A stretch of 64,000 nucleotides of DNA from Acorus gramineus (GCA_030737835.1 JAUJYN010000012.1:1347431-1411430); one strand, 5' to 3'. Positions 11,570 through 24,600 are shown, counted from the first letter of the stretch. The notes: a model not told the origin generated them from the sequence alone. Program-made: numbers and translations.

Positions 11570-13240
11570 GCTTTAATTAATTGATTGCATATTGTCTTAG
11601 AAAATATGTATTATATTAAAGATTTCATATACTCATCATCATCCAATATACAATATATCCTTAATTTGAAAAATGTGATCTTATCTTCATCATAGATATT
11701 ATATACCACTTTTTACCTGGAATAAAATACATGAATAAGGAATATAAAACCGACATTATCCTAAATAAGCTAAACAAACACTAGACGAATTTCTAAAATA
11801 AGACTTCTCATGAGTAATTAAAAAAAAGGGGGTGCTAGCCTGCCTAGGACCAAGGTAAATAATAAAAGAGAATAAATAATAGTTTAATTCTGAAAAAAAC
11901 ATGTTTAGCATTAATAAATAAATTATAATTGTAATATCTTCTTATATTTGAATAAATCACTCTGAGAGAGATCTACAGCTCATTTTTTTATTCAAGTTAT
12001 AATTGCATTCTTATTAAAAAAACACACCAACAAAAAATCATTGAAACGTATTAAAAATAACAATCAAATATAAAATCATCAAATTCTCTTGTGTTAACCA
12101 AAAGGGATATTAAAAGGGAGATCATTTTATATAGGTAGTGCTTGAAAACGAGTTTAAAAAATAATTTTTCACTTCAAACAATTTTTGAAAATAGCTTTTT
12201 GAGGAACATGCTTTTGTTAGCTTCAACTAGATGTTGGCAGCATTTGGTGGCAAGATTGCAAAACTGATTTTTTTCAAACGCTGTGTTTAAAACTGATACT
12301 GCAAGAAGTTGCATGTCCCCCCCTCAGTTTTTGGAAATTGCAGTTTTTTTACATTATTTGTCTGAAATCCGTCTGCAGTAAACTGTTTCAGTAAAATTGT
12401 TTTGTTGAACGATTGCAGAAACAACTTCTTTCAAAATACAAAAGCTGTTCAGTCGTGCAGCTAAACGCTGTTACTATTTTTTTCCTTTCTTCAAAAATTG
12501 AGGCCATTCAAGGAGTATAGAGACGAGCACAAACTAAATAAGATTCTTAGGCCATCTCCAGCCCTTACTCAAACCTATACCCAAATTTCACTTAAAATTT
12601 AAGTCAAAGCTTGATTTGATATGATGTGTCTCCAACCATCATATTGTGTTTTACTCAAATCTTTTAAAATATTCATATTTTCCTCTAGTTATTTCCTATA
12701 AACATTTTCAAAGTCCTTTTTTCCAAAAAAAAATTTACTACTCAATTTTTCTACTTTTCAAGATATTCAATTTTAAAAATTATTATCATCCACTTTTTTT
12801 AAAATAAAAGATAAAAATAATATTTTTTATTAGAGTAAAAATAATAAGTTAAAAAAAAAATGAAGATTTAAGAAAGAAAACTTTTTTTTTTTTTTTAGGT
12901 TTCAAGAGATAGTGAAAATTATTGGAGTTAGAAAGCATCTAATATAATTCAACTAAAGATGGAGTTGAAAGAAAAAAGAAATTATCACATTGTAAGAAAA
13001 TGTTGAGACAAAGAAGAAAAAAGGATATTGAAAATTTAAATAAAGATTTAAATCCAATTTGATTTAGATAAAGATTTGAATAAAAATTTAATTTAATATA
13101 GATATGAATAAATAATTAGAGAGAATTTTAAATTATTTTTATTCAAATTTAAATATACGCTTGCATAAACTTAATCTTCAATTGCTACCGCATCCATTTC
13201 AAAAGAGAACAGCAGTCAAAATTTAAGAGCACTCTTTAAT
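11570..13240. other. intergenic, AT-rich, probably old TE debris
   Basis: No supported gene. Near 12552 the sequence GGCCATCTCCAGCCC resembles the end of common plant PIF/Harbinger-type MITEs, and a matching 'gatggagttg' lies near 12958, but I could not fix both ends. There are several A- and T-tracts. Confidence 0.4.
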
Positions 13241-13289
13241 GAATGGAACATTTATCTTTAATGAATGGAACATTTACCTACCTAACATG

Positions 13290-14060
13290 GAACGTGTTAA
13301 AGGCATTTTTGGGGGGATTGAATCTAAGGGAGGTCCATGGATTGGACGGTGACAAAGGTCCTGATGGTCCAAAGACCTCTTTTGATGGACCAGTATCGGC
13401 ACAGAAACCGAGACATTTATTGTCGACTGTATCCGAAGCAATGTACGGTTCATATTTAATGGACCTCAACATCACAAATGATGAGATGTTTTCTCTTCTC
13501 CGGCTTCCTCGAGATCCGTGCTACGATCTATATTTTTTGGCGGTTTTTTTATTTAAGTTGTCATAAACTACATTATTAAGTGATTGATCTCTCACTTTTC
13601 CATGTTTTTTCACATATTTAAATGACATATTCATTTTAGTCATTTTAGTCTTTACGAGAGACTAAAAATAAAATCAAATAATTTAGTAATATGTCCCTCC
13701 CAAAGATTAATAAGAAACACAACTTTTAAATCTAGAGGCTAAAATTGAAATATGAAAAAATGAAGAATCAATTACTAAATCATATAGTTCACAAGGACTA
13801 AAAAATAAAAAATCATTTTTTTATCTTACAAATACCACATCATGCTCTGACTTATTTTTTCAGCGCCTATCCATACAAGCTAGGGAGAATGTTCGACTGA
13901 TTCTTATGACCCGCTATATGCGAGAGTGCAAAGATGAAATAATTAGAGAAGCAGATAAGTATTTTGATCTTGTTCTCAACAATGATTTACATTGGCACTT
14001 GGTGGTTTTGGACTTTTGTAGAGGAGTGATTCTGTCGTACAACTCGTTACTTTATGTTTG
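13290..14060 (+). pseudogene. Ulp1-like (C48 peptidase) gene fragment
   Basis: Positions 13863-14060 read, after a 3' splice site (TTTTTTCAG), as one frame containing DKYFDLVLNNDLHWHLVVLD and then ILSYNSL. The HWHLVVLD block is the pattern around the catalytic His of Ulp1/SENP cysteine peptidases carried by plant MULEs. A short open stretch at about 13290-13520, without a recognised domain, may be an upstream exon. The Asp-Cys-Gly block with the catalytic Cys is not found downstream, so this is at best a truncated copy, either a transposon remnant or a captured gene piece. Confidence 0.4.
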
Positions 14061-15416
14061 TTATAAAAAATATGTGATTGACTAGCTAATATAGATCAAG
14101 AAATAATTCTACGAAAATATCATAATTGTTAATATTTGTATGTTTCCAGTTCAGATTCATGCTCTCTGTAGGTAACTATTATATATATGTAATTATGTGT
14201 ATAATTTATGTATGTATCACATTATATTATTATATTTCTGTAACTATGTGTATATCACATTATGTGTATAATTTATGTATGTATCACATTATATTATTAT
14301 ATTTCTGTAACTCTGTTCTTAAGGTGTAGTTTATGTATTATGAAAAATCAAAGGTTAAAAAAAAAAGACAAAACGGCAAGGGTAAAAAAAAGGTCCACTG
14401 GCAAAAAAAATAAGGTTGTTGCCCGTTAGTCAAGGGGTATTTGAGCAATTCACCATAAGTTTTTGGTTTTTAGTTAGTAGGGGCTAGCTATCCCCAGTAC
14501 ACCCTACACTAAACCCCCACCCAAAAAAAATTTGGGGGTGGGATGAGGACAAAAGAAAAAATAGAGAAGAAAGGGAAATGGGAGAGAGGGGGGGTGGGGG
14601 GGATAAGAAGAAAGATAGAAGTCGTGAGGGAGCGGCGAAGACGGAGGGGGTTTCTCTCTCTCTTCCCTTTTCTCTCTTTTTTATTTTGTTCCTGTCACGA
14701 CACTCAAATTTTGGGTGGAGGGCTTAGTCATATGATTAATGGTGCTAGAAGCTCCATTTCGGTTATTATAGGGTTTGGATTGTAGTTCAATTGTTAGCAC
14801 ATTTTACCATCACTTAGCTTGTATATATACATTCTTTGATGTTTTGACATTGATCATGTGTGAAAAACAATTATTTAAAACCTTAATTATAATATTTTTA
14901 AATGGAAAGTTTCTTAAATCATAGCATAACAATACAATAATCACCATAAAAACATTTTCTAGTAGCATGTAAGATCATGACTTATGATCAGTTTGATAAT
15001 CATTAATCTCATTCTCTTTTTTTTTTTTTTTGTTGAAACACCTATGTAAAAACGGATTATAATTAATCATTATAATCATTCATTCTTGTAGCAGTTTTTG
15101 AATCGTCAAGATATGATTCTTTAATTAATCTTTTCATGAAATCGATCAGAATTGAATATCTAAAAAAAATAATTTTATTTTTATAGATTAGGGTTATTAA
15201 ACAGACCCTTCATATCACAACCTAACTTCAGATAACTTAAACATGTAAAACTAGCTATGATAATAACACATATATATGTTTTCCATAAAAAAAAATAACA
15301 CATATGTAAGGGATGTGAAGGGATGAAAACTTCTCACCAAAGGAAAAAGCATAAGGTACACTATCTTGGTCAAGAGTCAAGAAAATGGAAGGGGCGTCTT
15401 GTCCCATTTATGAAGA
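14061..15416. other. intergenic with low-complexity blocks
   Basis: Includes a duplicated 'cattatgtgtataatttatgtatgtatcac' type repeat near 14180-14310, a purine-rich block at 14540-14650 and a pyrimidine block following it. The open frame across the purine block is compositional. No gene is seen. Confidence 0.5.
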
Positions 15417-16130
15417 CTAGTTGAGGCACGTGTGCGTTGCACATGTGCTTTTTTTTTTTGATAATTTAATAAACAGAATATTTAATTATATAAATATGTA
15501 AAAATGATAAGCCCTAAATTTAGATTGAACTCTAGATCATTACAAGTTTGTTATGTTTTCAAGTTTATTGGACTCACATGTAATCTCTCCTTTCATTTTG
15601 TCATCATATGCATGGCTGCCATTCTTTGAAAAATAGAAAGAACGTATGTTATATATTTATGATGTAATTTTTTCCACTTGAACTTATATGAGAAGAGGTA
15701 CAATGTGGATGAAATTATTACCTGTTTACAATAGTTAGATTCAGACCAACCTCAATGAATCTCTACAGAACTTCCCGCAAAGCTGCCTCTTCCACTGCAG
15801 TTATTTCAGTAGTAGTGCTTTTAATCTCCACCAAATCCTTAATTCCTTGTTTTTTTTAGATTAAAGGGCCAAAAATGCGGCAGAGAATCATGAAGCCCAC
15901 ATTGTAGAAAAAAAGTGTAAATTAAGACATTCCTTTGGTATGCATAATGAGGTGTAGGGAAATAGCAATGAAGACTTATAATTATGAGGAAAATATCCTA
16001 AAGTGTATACGATGGCAGCCCAAGTTGAAATAAACCTTGTAATAACAACCAATTTATGTGTTGAACAATATTTATTTTTTCTTTTAATTTTTAGCATGAC
16101 ATATTTCCCAAAATTAGTCATGCATTTGTT
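15417..16130 (-). mobile_element. Helitron 3' end (minus orientation), non-autonomous
   Basis: On the minus strand the sequence ends in a GC-rich hairpin (GCACATGTGCAACGCACACG and two more bases), then TCAA and CTAG at 15420-15417, with host T next. This matches the Helitron rule of a short 3' hairpin, CTRR end and insertion between A and T. The following ~420 bp (to about 15840) match the sequence at 63222-64000, apart from insertions there. A minus-strand frame of about 25 codons (KDLVEIKSTTTE...LREV) at about 15763-15838 is kept in both copies but ends in a stop here. The right boundary (5' TC end) was not located. Confidence 0.6.
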
Positions 16131-16139
16131 GGAGTAACA

Positions 16140-17382
16140 ATTGAGCAGTATTTGTCAATGAAATGAATTTGACAATGAAGAAAGCCCAAATTTTTGAAAT
16201 GAGAATTATTTAGATCGGATTTGTAAATTGTTGTCTTTTAGCATTATATGCTGAGAAAAAGTGTTTAAAGGATGGTCATTTGAGAATTTCTTTTAATGTA
16301 GAATTTAATGTCAGGTAAGTAAGAAAAATGATTGTCATGAAATAAGAGAACTTCATTGTTAGAAAAATTCCGTAGTTATTGATTTCTGTCTAATTTGTTT
16401 TTGAAGAGAGGAAGAAGAAGATCCACAAAAACATATATGAACGTAATTTCATGATTTTGCAGGATCATATGAAAAAAGAGAACCCCTAGAGAGAGATTAT
16501 GATGAAGATGGAGGCTAAATAGTTGTACAAACAATGGAAGAAGGACGATGGTCGTACACGAAATAAATTACAAACACTTTTTTTACTTAATCTACTTCTT
16601 TAATTTCCCCTTGTCCATAATTTATTTTATTAAAATATATTGTATGAACATTATGCAATAGTATTGATTTATATATTTTATAATAAGAAGTTGTGTACTA
16701 AATGCAAACCAGAAATTTTGTATAATTTGTGTAGTGTGATTACAATGTGCGGTTAAAATTTACCATTAAATTTTTTTTATAAAGATTAAAGTAAAATGTA
16801 CAACCTAAATTTAACAAGAAACTCCTTAAACATGTACATGATGAATTTTAGAGTGTGTGGGAATCTCAACAAATTAACGAACCACATTAATCATAATGTA
16901 TTTATCATGATATGGATTGAAGTGAAAATTTAAAAATTGAATTGTAAAGAAAATAAAACCATGTACATTACAAAATATTGAAACTGAAACGTTAACATAA
17001 CCATGTACATACACAGCACTAACCTCATCATCTATTAAGATCACTTTCCATATCTCTTCACACCCTTTGTTATCGTCGTTGTACAATTGTATCAATTCTC
17101 GCCACATAATTAGGATCATAATAGTCGATATCTAGTGAAATATTTTTAGAGCACTTAGCAGTGTCGATGATGAATTAGATATTCACGAACGGACATCATT
17201 TATTTCAGCCTCTTGTTTACAAAAAAAAAAAACATGTATATGTAAGTTATGACATTGATTGAAAGAAATAGGTTTGCGTGAAAAAAATGTTTAAAAGAAG
17301 TTGAGATATTCACGTAGTTCTACATCTGTAATACTTGCCTATATGTACGATCATTTTATTTCTTTATTCTCTTATATTTCAG
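16140..17382. other. AT-rich, no gene seen
   Basis: Probably part of one of the Helitrons on either side. No domain or clear boundary is visible. Confidence 0.4.
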
Positions 17383-18540
17383 TTGTACTTATATGACACA
17401 ATTAATGAAGTGCATAACAAAATGCATGTTGTTCCGGAGGCTGAGTTGAATGAGGTATTGGTCGTCAAGTTGATGAAAATTCTAGAAGGAAACCCTTATG
17501 CTCAGATCTTACGCTCCTTAAAAGAGTTTTCTTCATTGGATAACTTCAATATTGGTATCACAAAGGATGTAAGACTCGACCAGAGATTTTATGACTTACC
17601 CTTGGCAGATCAAGTCGCTGCCATATGGATTGAAGGAAATAACCCAACTTTACCATTTCAGAGGGATATAATAGTTCATGCTCATTCTGGTCAAAGACAT
17701 AGAGCCAAACATTACTTTGGATGCTATGATCCATTGAATATCCTTTATTATTCTCTAAAGGAGAGGTTGGATGGCATCAAACTATTAAAAAAAAGGGGCT
17801 ATACAGAGGATTCACAATTGAACACAGTGTCTGAGAGACAAAATTCAGCAAGTACATATGTCTTAATAACAACTGCAGACATATTCAATCGAGAATAGCA
17901 CGGTAATATTGTATTATATATATAACATAGAATTTTTAATCCAAATTATATCTTACAAAATTTATTATTGGCAATATAACTCATTAGAAAATCTCATGAT
18001 TCAGAATACTCTCACGAGAAAATTGGAAATGTTTCGTGTCGCCAATACTATTCTTATAAGCTACAGATTCATGAATATGATCAAACTATTCTTTTGTTAG
18101 CCGGGAGATTACTTCAACAATATATTGTGGATATGTACATAAAACTTGAAACTACAAGGTTGGATTATTATCGGAGACAACAAATAAAAATCAGAGCTGA
18201 GTTGTATCAAGGAATAGTTGACAGCGTCGTAGCAGGGGAAACCAGAGGAAATCAAATTGGACAGAGAATAGTCCTCCCAGCATCTTTTGTTGGAGGACCA
18301 CAGAACACGCGCAAGAGATACCTCGATGCGATGGCATTGGTTGAACGGTTTAGCAAACCTGATTTGTTCATTACTGTGACATGTAATCCCGAATGGAAAG
18401 AGGTGAAAGACAAATTAAAAGGACAGCTCCCCCAAGACAGACCTGATTTAACTTCGAGAGTATTTCGTGCGAAACTGCAGGACCTGAAGGATCAACTATT
18501 CAAGAAAGAAATATTTGTCAAAGTTTTAGATACATTGATT
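17383..18540 (+). pseudogene. Helitron Rep/helicase N-terminal domain, degenerate
   Basis: After a 3' splice site (TATTTCAG) the frame contains LNEVLVVKLMKILEGNPYAQ, LDQRFYDLPLADQVAAIWIE, RDIIVHAHSGQRHRAKHYFG and CYDPL. This is the Helitron_like_N region of plant Helitrons. A frame change near 17735-17750 breaks the domain. A second exon begins near 18003 (ATTCAG) and continues with AGRLLQQYIVDMYIKLETTR, RIVLPASFVGGPQNTRKRYL and DLFITVTCNPEWKE, then stops in frame at about 18541. The Rep HUH motif and the helicase part are missing. It is therefore a non-functional, 3'-truncated remnant on the strand opposite to the Helitron end at 15417. Confidence 0.85.
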
Positions 18541-20370
18541 TAAACATAAACTTCACGATACAATTTATAATTTGATAGATTGTCATTATTTATTAAATCT
18601 CTAAAAAATATATAAGAATAAAAATGTGCATGTAATATAACATATATTACGGCTTTTTTATAATTTAGATAAGAATAATTTGAAAGGGTAAATATGTCTG
18701 ATCAAAAATAATTTTCGATAGGAATAGATTTTCATGAATTGTTAAGGGTAAACAACATGTAATTGAAAGGGTATATATTAATTTTTGGTTGAATTTTATC
18801 TCCCTTCCATATTTGTATATTTTTTATTAATAATTACAAACATAGGGCTTCTATTATATATAAGGATTTTCTAACGATTACAATATAATATATGTAGATA
18901 TATTATATAATTATATAAAATGAAATTGAATTTATTAAAAAAATTATGATATCATGTAATTGATTGTGAAGAATGTTAAATGGTAAATACAAATAATTTG
19001 AAAGGGTAAATATGTATGATGAAATATCATTTGAGATATGAATGGTTTTTCATGAATTGGAAAGGATAAACATGCCCAATGAATGTTTTTCATGGATTGG
19101 TACTTTTATAGGTAGTATAGATAGATATAGATATAGATATAGATGTAGAAGTTTAAAATTTATGAATATCTAGATTTTAAGACAAGTCATCCTTCCCTGT
19201 GTCACTAATATCAAGCCAATTATTTCATATATATATGAGTAGCTTTTAAGAGCGAATATTAATTTTGCCATTAATTGGTTAAGAGTTAATGTAAACCATG
19301 ATTTGTAACATCTCTGAAAAGAAATCCTAGACATGGTACATTGAAATAGATCGATGTCATCAATTTTTTTGTATGCAATGCATAAGGTTTTGGTATATTG
19401 TAATGCACAAAGTTGTTGATACAATCAACCATTCATGCAATCATTTTATGTAATTTTCATTTCTCCTGACTTAGCATATGCTAAATTAGGTTAGTGTATA
19501 TATTAGATTATAAAGATTTAGAAAAGATGTTTTTGATTCATTTGAGTATATATTTTAATTTATTTTTTTATAAATATATGTGTTTAACTACACGAATATA
19601 TTGTATATGTTGGGGGTTACAAAAGTGACCGCTGAAATGATTGTTCAAATCATGTCCAACATATAAGCTGATCAAGAAGATTTATGATTTATCTGTTTAT
19701 TAATTTAATTAAAAAATGAACTCAATATTTGGAAATGTTTGAAGAGAAACTCAACATCAATTGAAAATTTGTGTATAAAAAACTCACTAATCATGTGTCA
19801 TGCAAAACTAGGGGTTTGAACTTGAGACACATGAAGAGCAATTATATGACTATTGTCAAAAAGTAATCCTTCTGTGTTTTAGAAATCGTTAGAGGCGTTA
19901 TGGGTAAATAGTAAGATTGTAACGGAGAACTAATAGAAAAGTAGAACATCCAAAGGAAAACGAGTTCGAATAGATTATATAGATTCTATTTTTTTTTATA
20001 AATCATACTTAATTCAAACTCATTTTTAAACGCCTCCAAGAATCTCAGTTCTTGAAGAAAGCAAAAATAACATTTAGTTATATAAAAATATTTTTTGGAA
20101 AATTTGACAAAAGCATATTTTTCAAAAATTATATTCACAAGCTGCTTTAAGTAAGAAACGGGTTTTCAAATTCGTTTCCAAATGCTATATAAGAAAAAAA
20201 TCAGTTATAAAGAAATTAATCTCCCCTTGTTACAACATAAGGTCAATAAATAGTTACTTCATATAATTTTCATATCTTCATTTTCCTCTTACATGTTCTT
20301 TTGTTCACCTGAAATAAAAAGGAAAAAAACATATTGAATTCTAGCTGATTTAGAAAGCAAAGGTGGTTTC

Positions 20371-20372
<2 letters not shown>
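18541..20372. other. AT-rich region downstream of the Helitron remnant
   Basis: Diverged repeats of a 'ttgaaagggtaaatatg / ttttcatgaattg' phrase occur at about 18680, 18740, 18995 and 19050. A (TAGATA)n microsatellite lies at about 19117-19146. No gene is seen. Confidence 0.5.
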
Positions 20373-20374
<2 letters not shown>

Positions 20375-20420
<46 letters not shown>

Positions 20421-20716
20421 ATATGGTGCGAACATCATACTTCATTTTAATATTCAGTCACCTTATAATCACCGTACAATTGGGGTGCATTTAATCGAAT
20501 GGTGAGAAGATATTCCATAAAAAAATCACAAGAGAAATAGGGAGATTGTGTGGAGAAAAAAGAGGGATCACGATTTATAGGGATATATATGATTTCATGG
20601 GTGATTATTTTAACCGTCTGATTAAAATCCATTTAATCGGATGGTAATGACATGGTGACCACACTTAATAAGGAAAAGGGTATGGTGACCGCATCTTATC
20701 ACTTCACTATATATAT
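20375..20716. mobile_element. short element bounded by TA microsatellites
   Basis: (TA)n runs at 20375-20416 and again at about 20709-20716, enclosing about 290 bp. The inner right end reads, reversed, GATGCGGTCACCATACCC and the inner left end GCGATATGGTGCGAACATC, a weak inverted resemblance. The phrase TGGTGACC is repeated near the right end. The layout recalls rice Micron elements, which insert into TA microsatellites; assignment is tentative. Confidence 0.4.
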
Positions 20717-20744
20717 AGTGGGGGCTAACGATATTTGAACTATA

Positions 20745-20850
20745 AATTACTGGGCTGGCTTATGGAGTAACAGGTTTGGCCCACACATTTCGCATGGGCC
20801 ACTTATCGTCCGGAAGAAAGCCCAAGTCATAGGCCTACTTGAAAAATGAA
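20745..20850. promoter_or_regulatory. cluster of TGGGCC/GGCCCA site II-like motifs
   Basis: In about 100 bp there are TGGGCT, GGCCCA, TGGGCC, GCCCAA and AGGCCT. Such motifs (site II, TCP-binding) are typical of promoters of growth-related plant genes. The nearest start codon is about 850 bp away at 21689, so function is uncertain. Confidence 0.3.
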
Positions 20851-21479
20851 AGGGGGAGTAGGGCCGTTAAATACACTTAACTCTAACATAATGTATGAAA
20901 TTATCTAATACAGTATATAAACTTCAATATCTCAATATATACTCAATACCAAAAACATAAAAATCATTTATTAGCTAAATATATATATTTAAAAAAAAAC
21001 CAAAACGTGTGGTTCTAAATGGGGCTGAGTGTATCATTCTCCAAATGGAGAGGACATTTTACACACATTTTATTAAGAGTTCCTTATTTATCTAAAAAGA
21101 TATGTTTCATCTAAATGACTAAATATAATGCGTAATTTTTTTATTTAATAGATCCATATAATATAATAAAATATATAATTTATTGTTTATGAAAATATAT
21201 ATATTTTGTTAGATGGAGTATGTATATTTAAAAAAAAAATTAAAACATATAAAGTTCTTAAGTGAGTCTGCTCATGAATTGTCCTTGACAAATATTATAA
21301 TAGTTATTCATGTAATCATTTTATTGATTTTAATAAATAAAATATTTTTATAGAATTAATATATAAAAAAGTATGCAAATCAAAAATGAAAAATATAAAT
21401 CCAATCCCTCCTAATAAAGGACCACTGTTTCTCATCCGCTCATCACCAGATATTTTCACCAGATTCTGTCCGTCAATCC

Positions 21480-21688
21480 ATCCATATTTCCGTCCATTCC
21501 GACGTGGCGTCCACGTATCATCATATTTTGTTGCGCCACGTCAGAACGTACACAATATATGGACTCAAGCATCACCCCCACCCTATCCTGCCCTCTCTCC
21601 CTCTCAAAAACCCTAAATTCGGACCACTTCAGACTTCACTGTCGTTCCTCGTTTTAGGGTTTACGGTGGATCTCGAAGAACAGAATCA
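21480..21688 (+). promoter_or_regulatory. promoter and leader of the poly(A) polymerase-family gene
   Basis: Composition shifts from AT-rich to pyrimidine-rich. Two ACGT-core sites (GACGTGGCGT at about 21500 and GCCACGTCAG at about 21535), an AAACCCTAA telo-box-like sequence at about 21608 and TTTTAGGGTTTAC at about 21651 precede the ATG. Telo-boxes are common near the start sites of housekeeping and translation-related plant genes. No strong TATA box was seen. Confidence 0.5.
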
Positions 21689-24600
21689 ATGGCGACCGTC
21701 TACAAGACCCACCTCCCCCTCCGCCCCCCCATCATCTACTTCTTCCGCCAGGCCCGCCGAAGGGTCTCCGTCGCCGCGGTCGAAACCCTAACCGAGCAGG
21801 ACAGCTTCATCAGAGACGCTAAATGTATGCAAAGCCTTCCATTTTTGTTCCTTCTCGCAATACTGAACTAAAGCTGGTTCATTTTTTTTGGAAGCTCGTG
21901 ATGGTCCGACGGCGCCGCCTCCTCCGCCTTCGCGGGCGCCGCCGGAGTGGAAGAAACTGAGTTCGAAGGAGCTGGGGATCACGACTTCGATGATCGCGAG
22001 GCCGACGAGGATGGTCTTGAATGGGCTCAGGAAGAAAGGTACGTTCTTTTGGACGGCTGTGAATTTGTGATCGATGTTTCGATATCGTTCTTTCATGGTG
22101 GATTTGTGTCTGTTCAGGTTTTCAGGTGTACCTCGTCGGAGGGTGTGTGAGGGACCTGGTTTTGAAGAGAACCCCGAAAGACTTCGACATCATAACTTCG
22201 GCTGAACTCGGCGAGGTTTTATTTTTTTTACTTAGATTATTGTGTATATTTTGAACTGGGTACTGCATGAGATTTTGATGAATTCTGTACTTGGTTATCA
22301 ACATCGAGGTTGATCATCTTTTGAATTTTAAGAAAGCTTTGTGTGTTGAGGTTCGGTGATTTATTTTGCCAATGCCGAATTCAATTGCAGAATCTACTAA
22401 ACTGACTAGAAACTTATGCCCACACGAAGAATGGATCCACCCACAGGAAGATGCATTATGCATTATGATTTGAAGTGACCTTAACATAATTTTGAACCTT
22501 GCAATTATCTATAGATATAGGCACATAACACAAGTTGTCTCTTGTGTATCTTGAAACAGAAAGGTCTGCATGGATCACATCTCAAACAAAACATAATCAT
22601 CTGCACAAGATTGGGATAAGATTGGCATTAACTCTCTACAGAATGTTGTTAAATTCTTGGGTGGTTGATTGGTGGGTGGGAGAGGGATTTTTGATGAAGT
22701 ACTATTGAGATCAATGAGGCATTGGGAAAGTTATCATGTTGGTCGTTCAATTTAAACTTATGCATTAAGGTCCTCTAGACTAAGCAAATGTCTAATCGGG
22801 GAGGTAAAACACACATTTTTGTTGTAGGATTTCTGTTTATTGAAAACATTATTCATTAACTTTAGGGACAAAATAGTGTCAAAATGTCAGACACAGGAGT
22901 CTCATTGTCATCAAAATATATCACAGGCCTACAGCTTTGATGGATATTTCATATCCTTTCTCACCATTTGCCCCTGTAATTTTTCCCTCTTTTTTGGGGC
23001 CCCCAAATTCAGTTTTGCATCCCTTTTGCACTATGTCATCTCTGGTTTATGTTGCACATGTAATCTCAAATGATATTTATGCATCTTATTCTTATCTTCA
23101 ACACTACATCCAATTTCATTATACTTTGTTCCTTTGTAAGTATATCCTTGTTGTTGTTCCCTTCAACAGTCTTTGCATTTTCATTTTACCTTTTCATTTT
23201 GTGGCCTTGCTATTTCTTCAAAGCTCAAACCGTTTTATCCATACAATATGACAAACCTAAAACCTTATGAAAATTTTATAGATCTTCAACTAAACCTTAT
23301 AATAATTGCGATTAATGTATGGTAATTGACAGGACCTGAGAAGCTCCTCCCTACTTTAGTCAACCCATTATAATTCTGTTGGTGCATATGCATCTCGCAC
23401 CCCCTTTTTTTGTAACATAACTAAGATAATGAAAGCGGCCTCCAAGGAATTTCAAGTTGATCCAACATTGTTGTCATTTTTTTGTTAAAAAAAATATCAT
23501 TGTCATTAACAATATAAATTTTATGTACACTATTTTTATTCAAGTGAAATTCAGTCCTATTTCAAGGAAATCCCTTCATCAAACCAGTTCAGCTTTCACT
23601 CTGGCTTTTATTTTACCAACTAGAATAATTACATCTAAGGTGCCTTCTCCTATATATCATAATCAGTACATCCATAATTAGTGAAGTACAGAGTAAAAGA
23701 TCGATCTTCAGTTGAATTCTACTGCATCCGAAAACTTCAGTTTGACTGCGGATAGTTTTCACACTATGTCTTATATTCTTTCATGTCCAATACTACCAAT
23801 ATACACTTTTGGTACACATTTCTTTCTCAATGTCTAGTTAATTAATTCTCCTGGTATCATATCATGTCTTCTGCAAATTAATATAAACCACTTGAAGGTC
23901 TTTCCTCTTCTCTGCAATTACCAATTGCGGAGTTAGAACATAGCCTCAGCATGTGGATATTTTTAAAATTATGGATTGGATGATCCCCTCCTATTCAAAT
24001 TATGGATTTCTTAAAAATCAGGGATCTAGTCTCGAATAACATACAAAGTGTTTCTCCCTAAAATTATGATTTGTATGTATTAAAGAGGAAAACCATTCAC
24101 TTGCAATCGCTCCAAATTTCAATTGTTAACTTAATTTTTTTACACTACATCATTGAAAAATAATGAAGGAAACAGAAATGTAACTCACCAATCTCTTGAA
24201 AGCAAAAACTAATAGGCTTATATGTGAAGAAAAACTAGTCGGCTTATATGGAAAGAAAATTAGTTGGCTTAACATATTTTTTTGAAACGGAAGTTAGACC
24301 TTATATAACTAGCCGAAACATTACAATGGGTCTGAATTTGGAGTTGGATGGAAAGAGAAAGAGCAAAGGCGAGCTACAAATCTTGGGAGATACAGAGGAA
24401 GATACACGTATAACTTAATAAAAAAGAGAGCTAGCAAGCCAGCCCAGAACTGTAATTTTTTCACTAAGTTGGCTTAATATATTGTCTACTATTATATGGT
24501 CCTTGGCAATTAAAACCGTATTCTTATAGTTCCTTATGCTATTCTTTTCTCTCTTATCTCTATATTGTAACTTTTTAACGGTCAATGAAACTTTATGGCA

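Noticed and set aside
21788..22096. 102-codon minus-strand frame
   Set aside because: Antisense shadow of exon 2 of the poly(A) polymerase-family gene.
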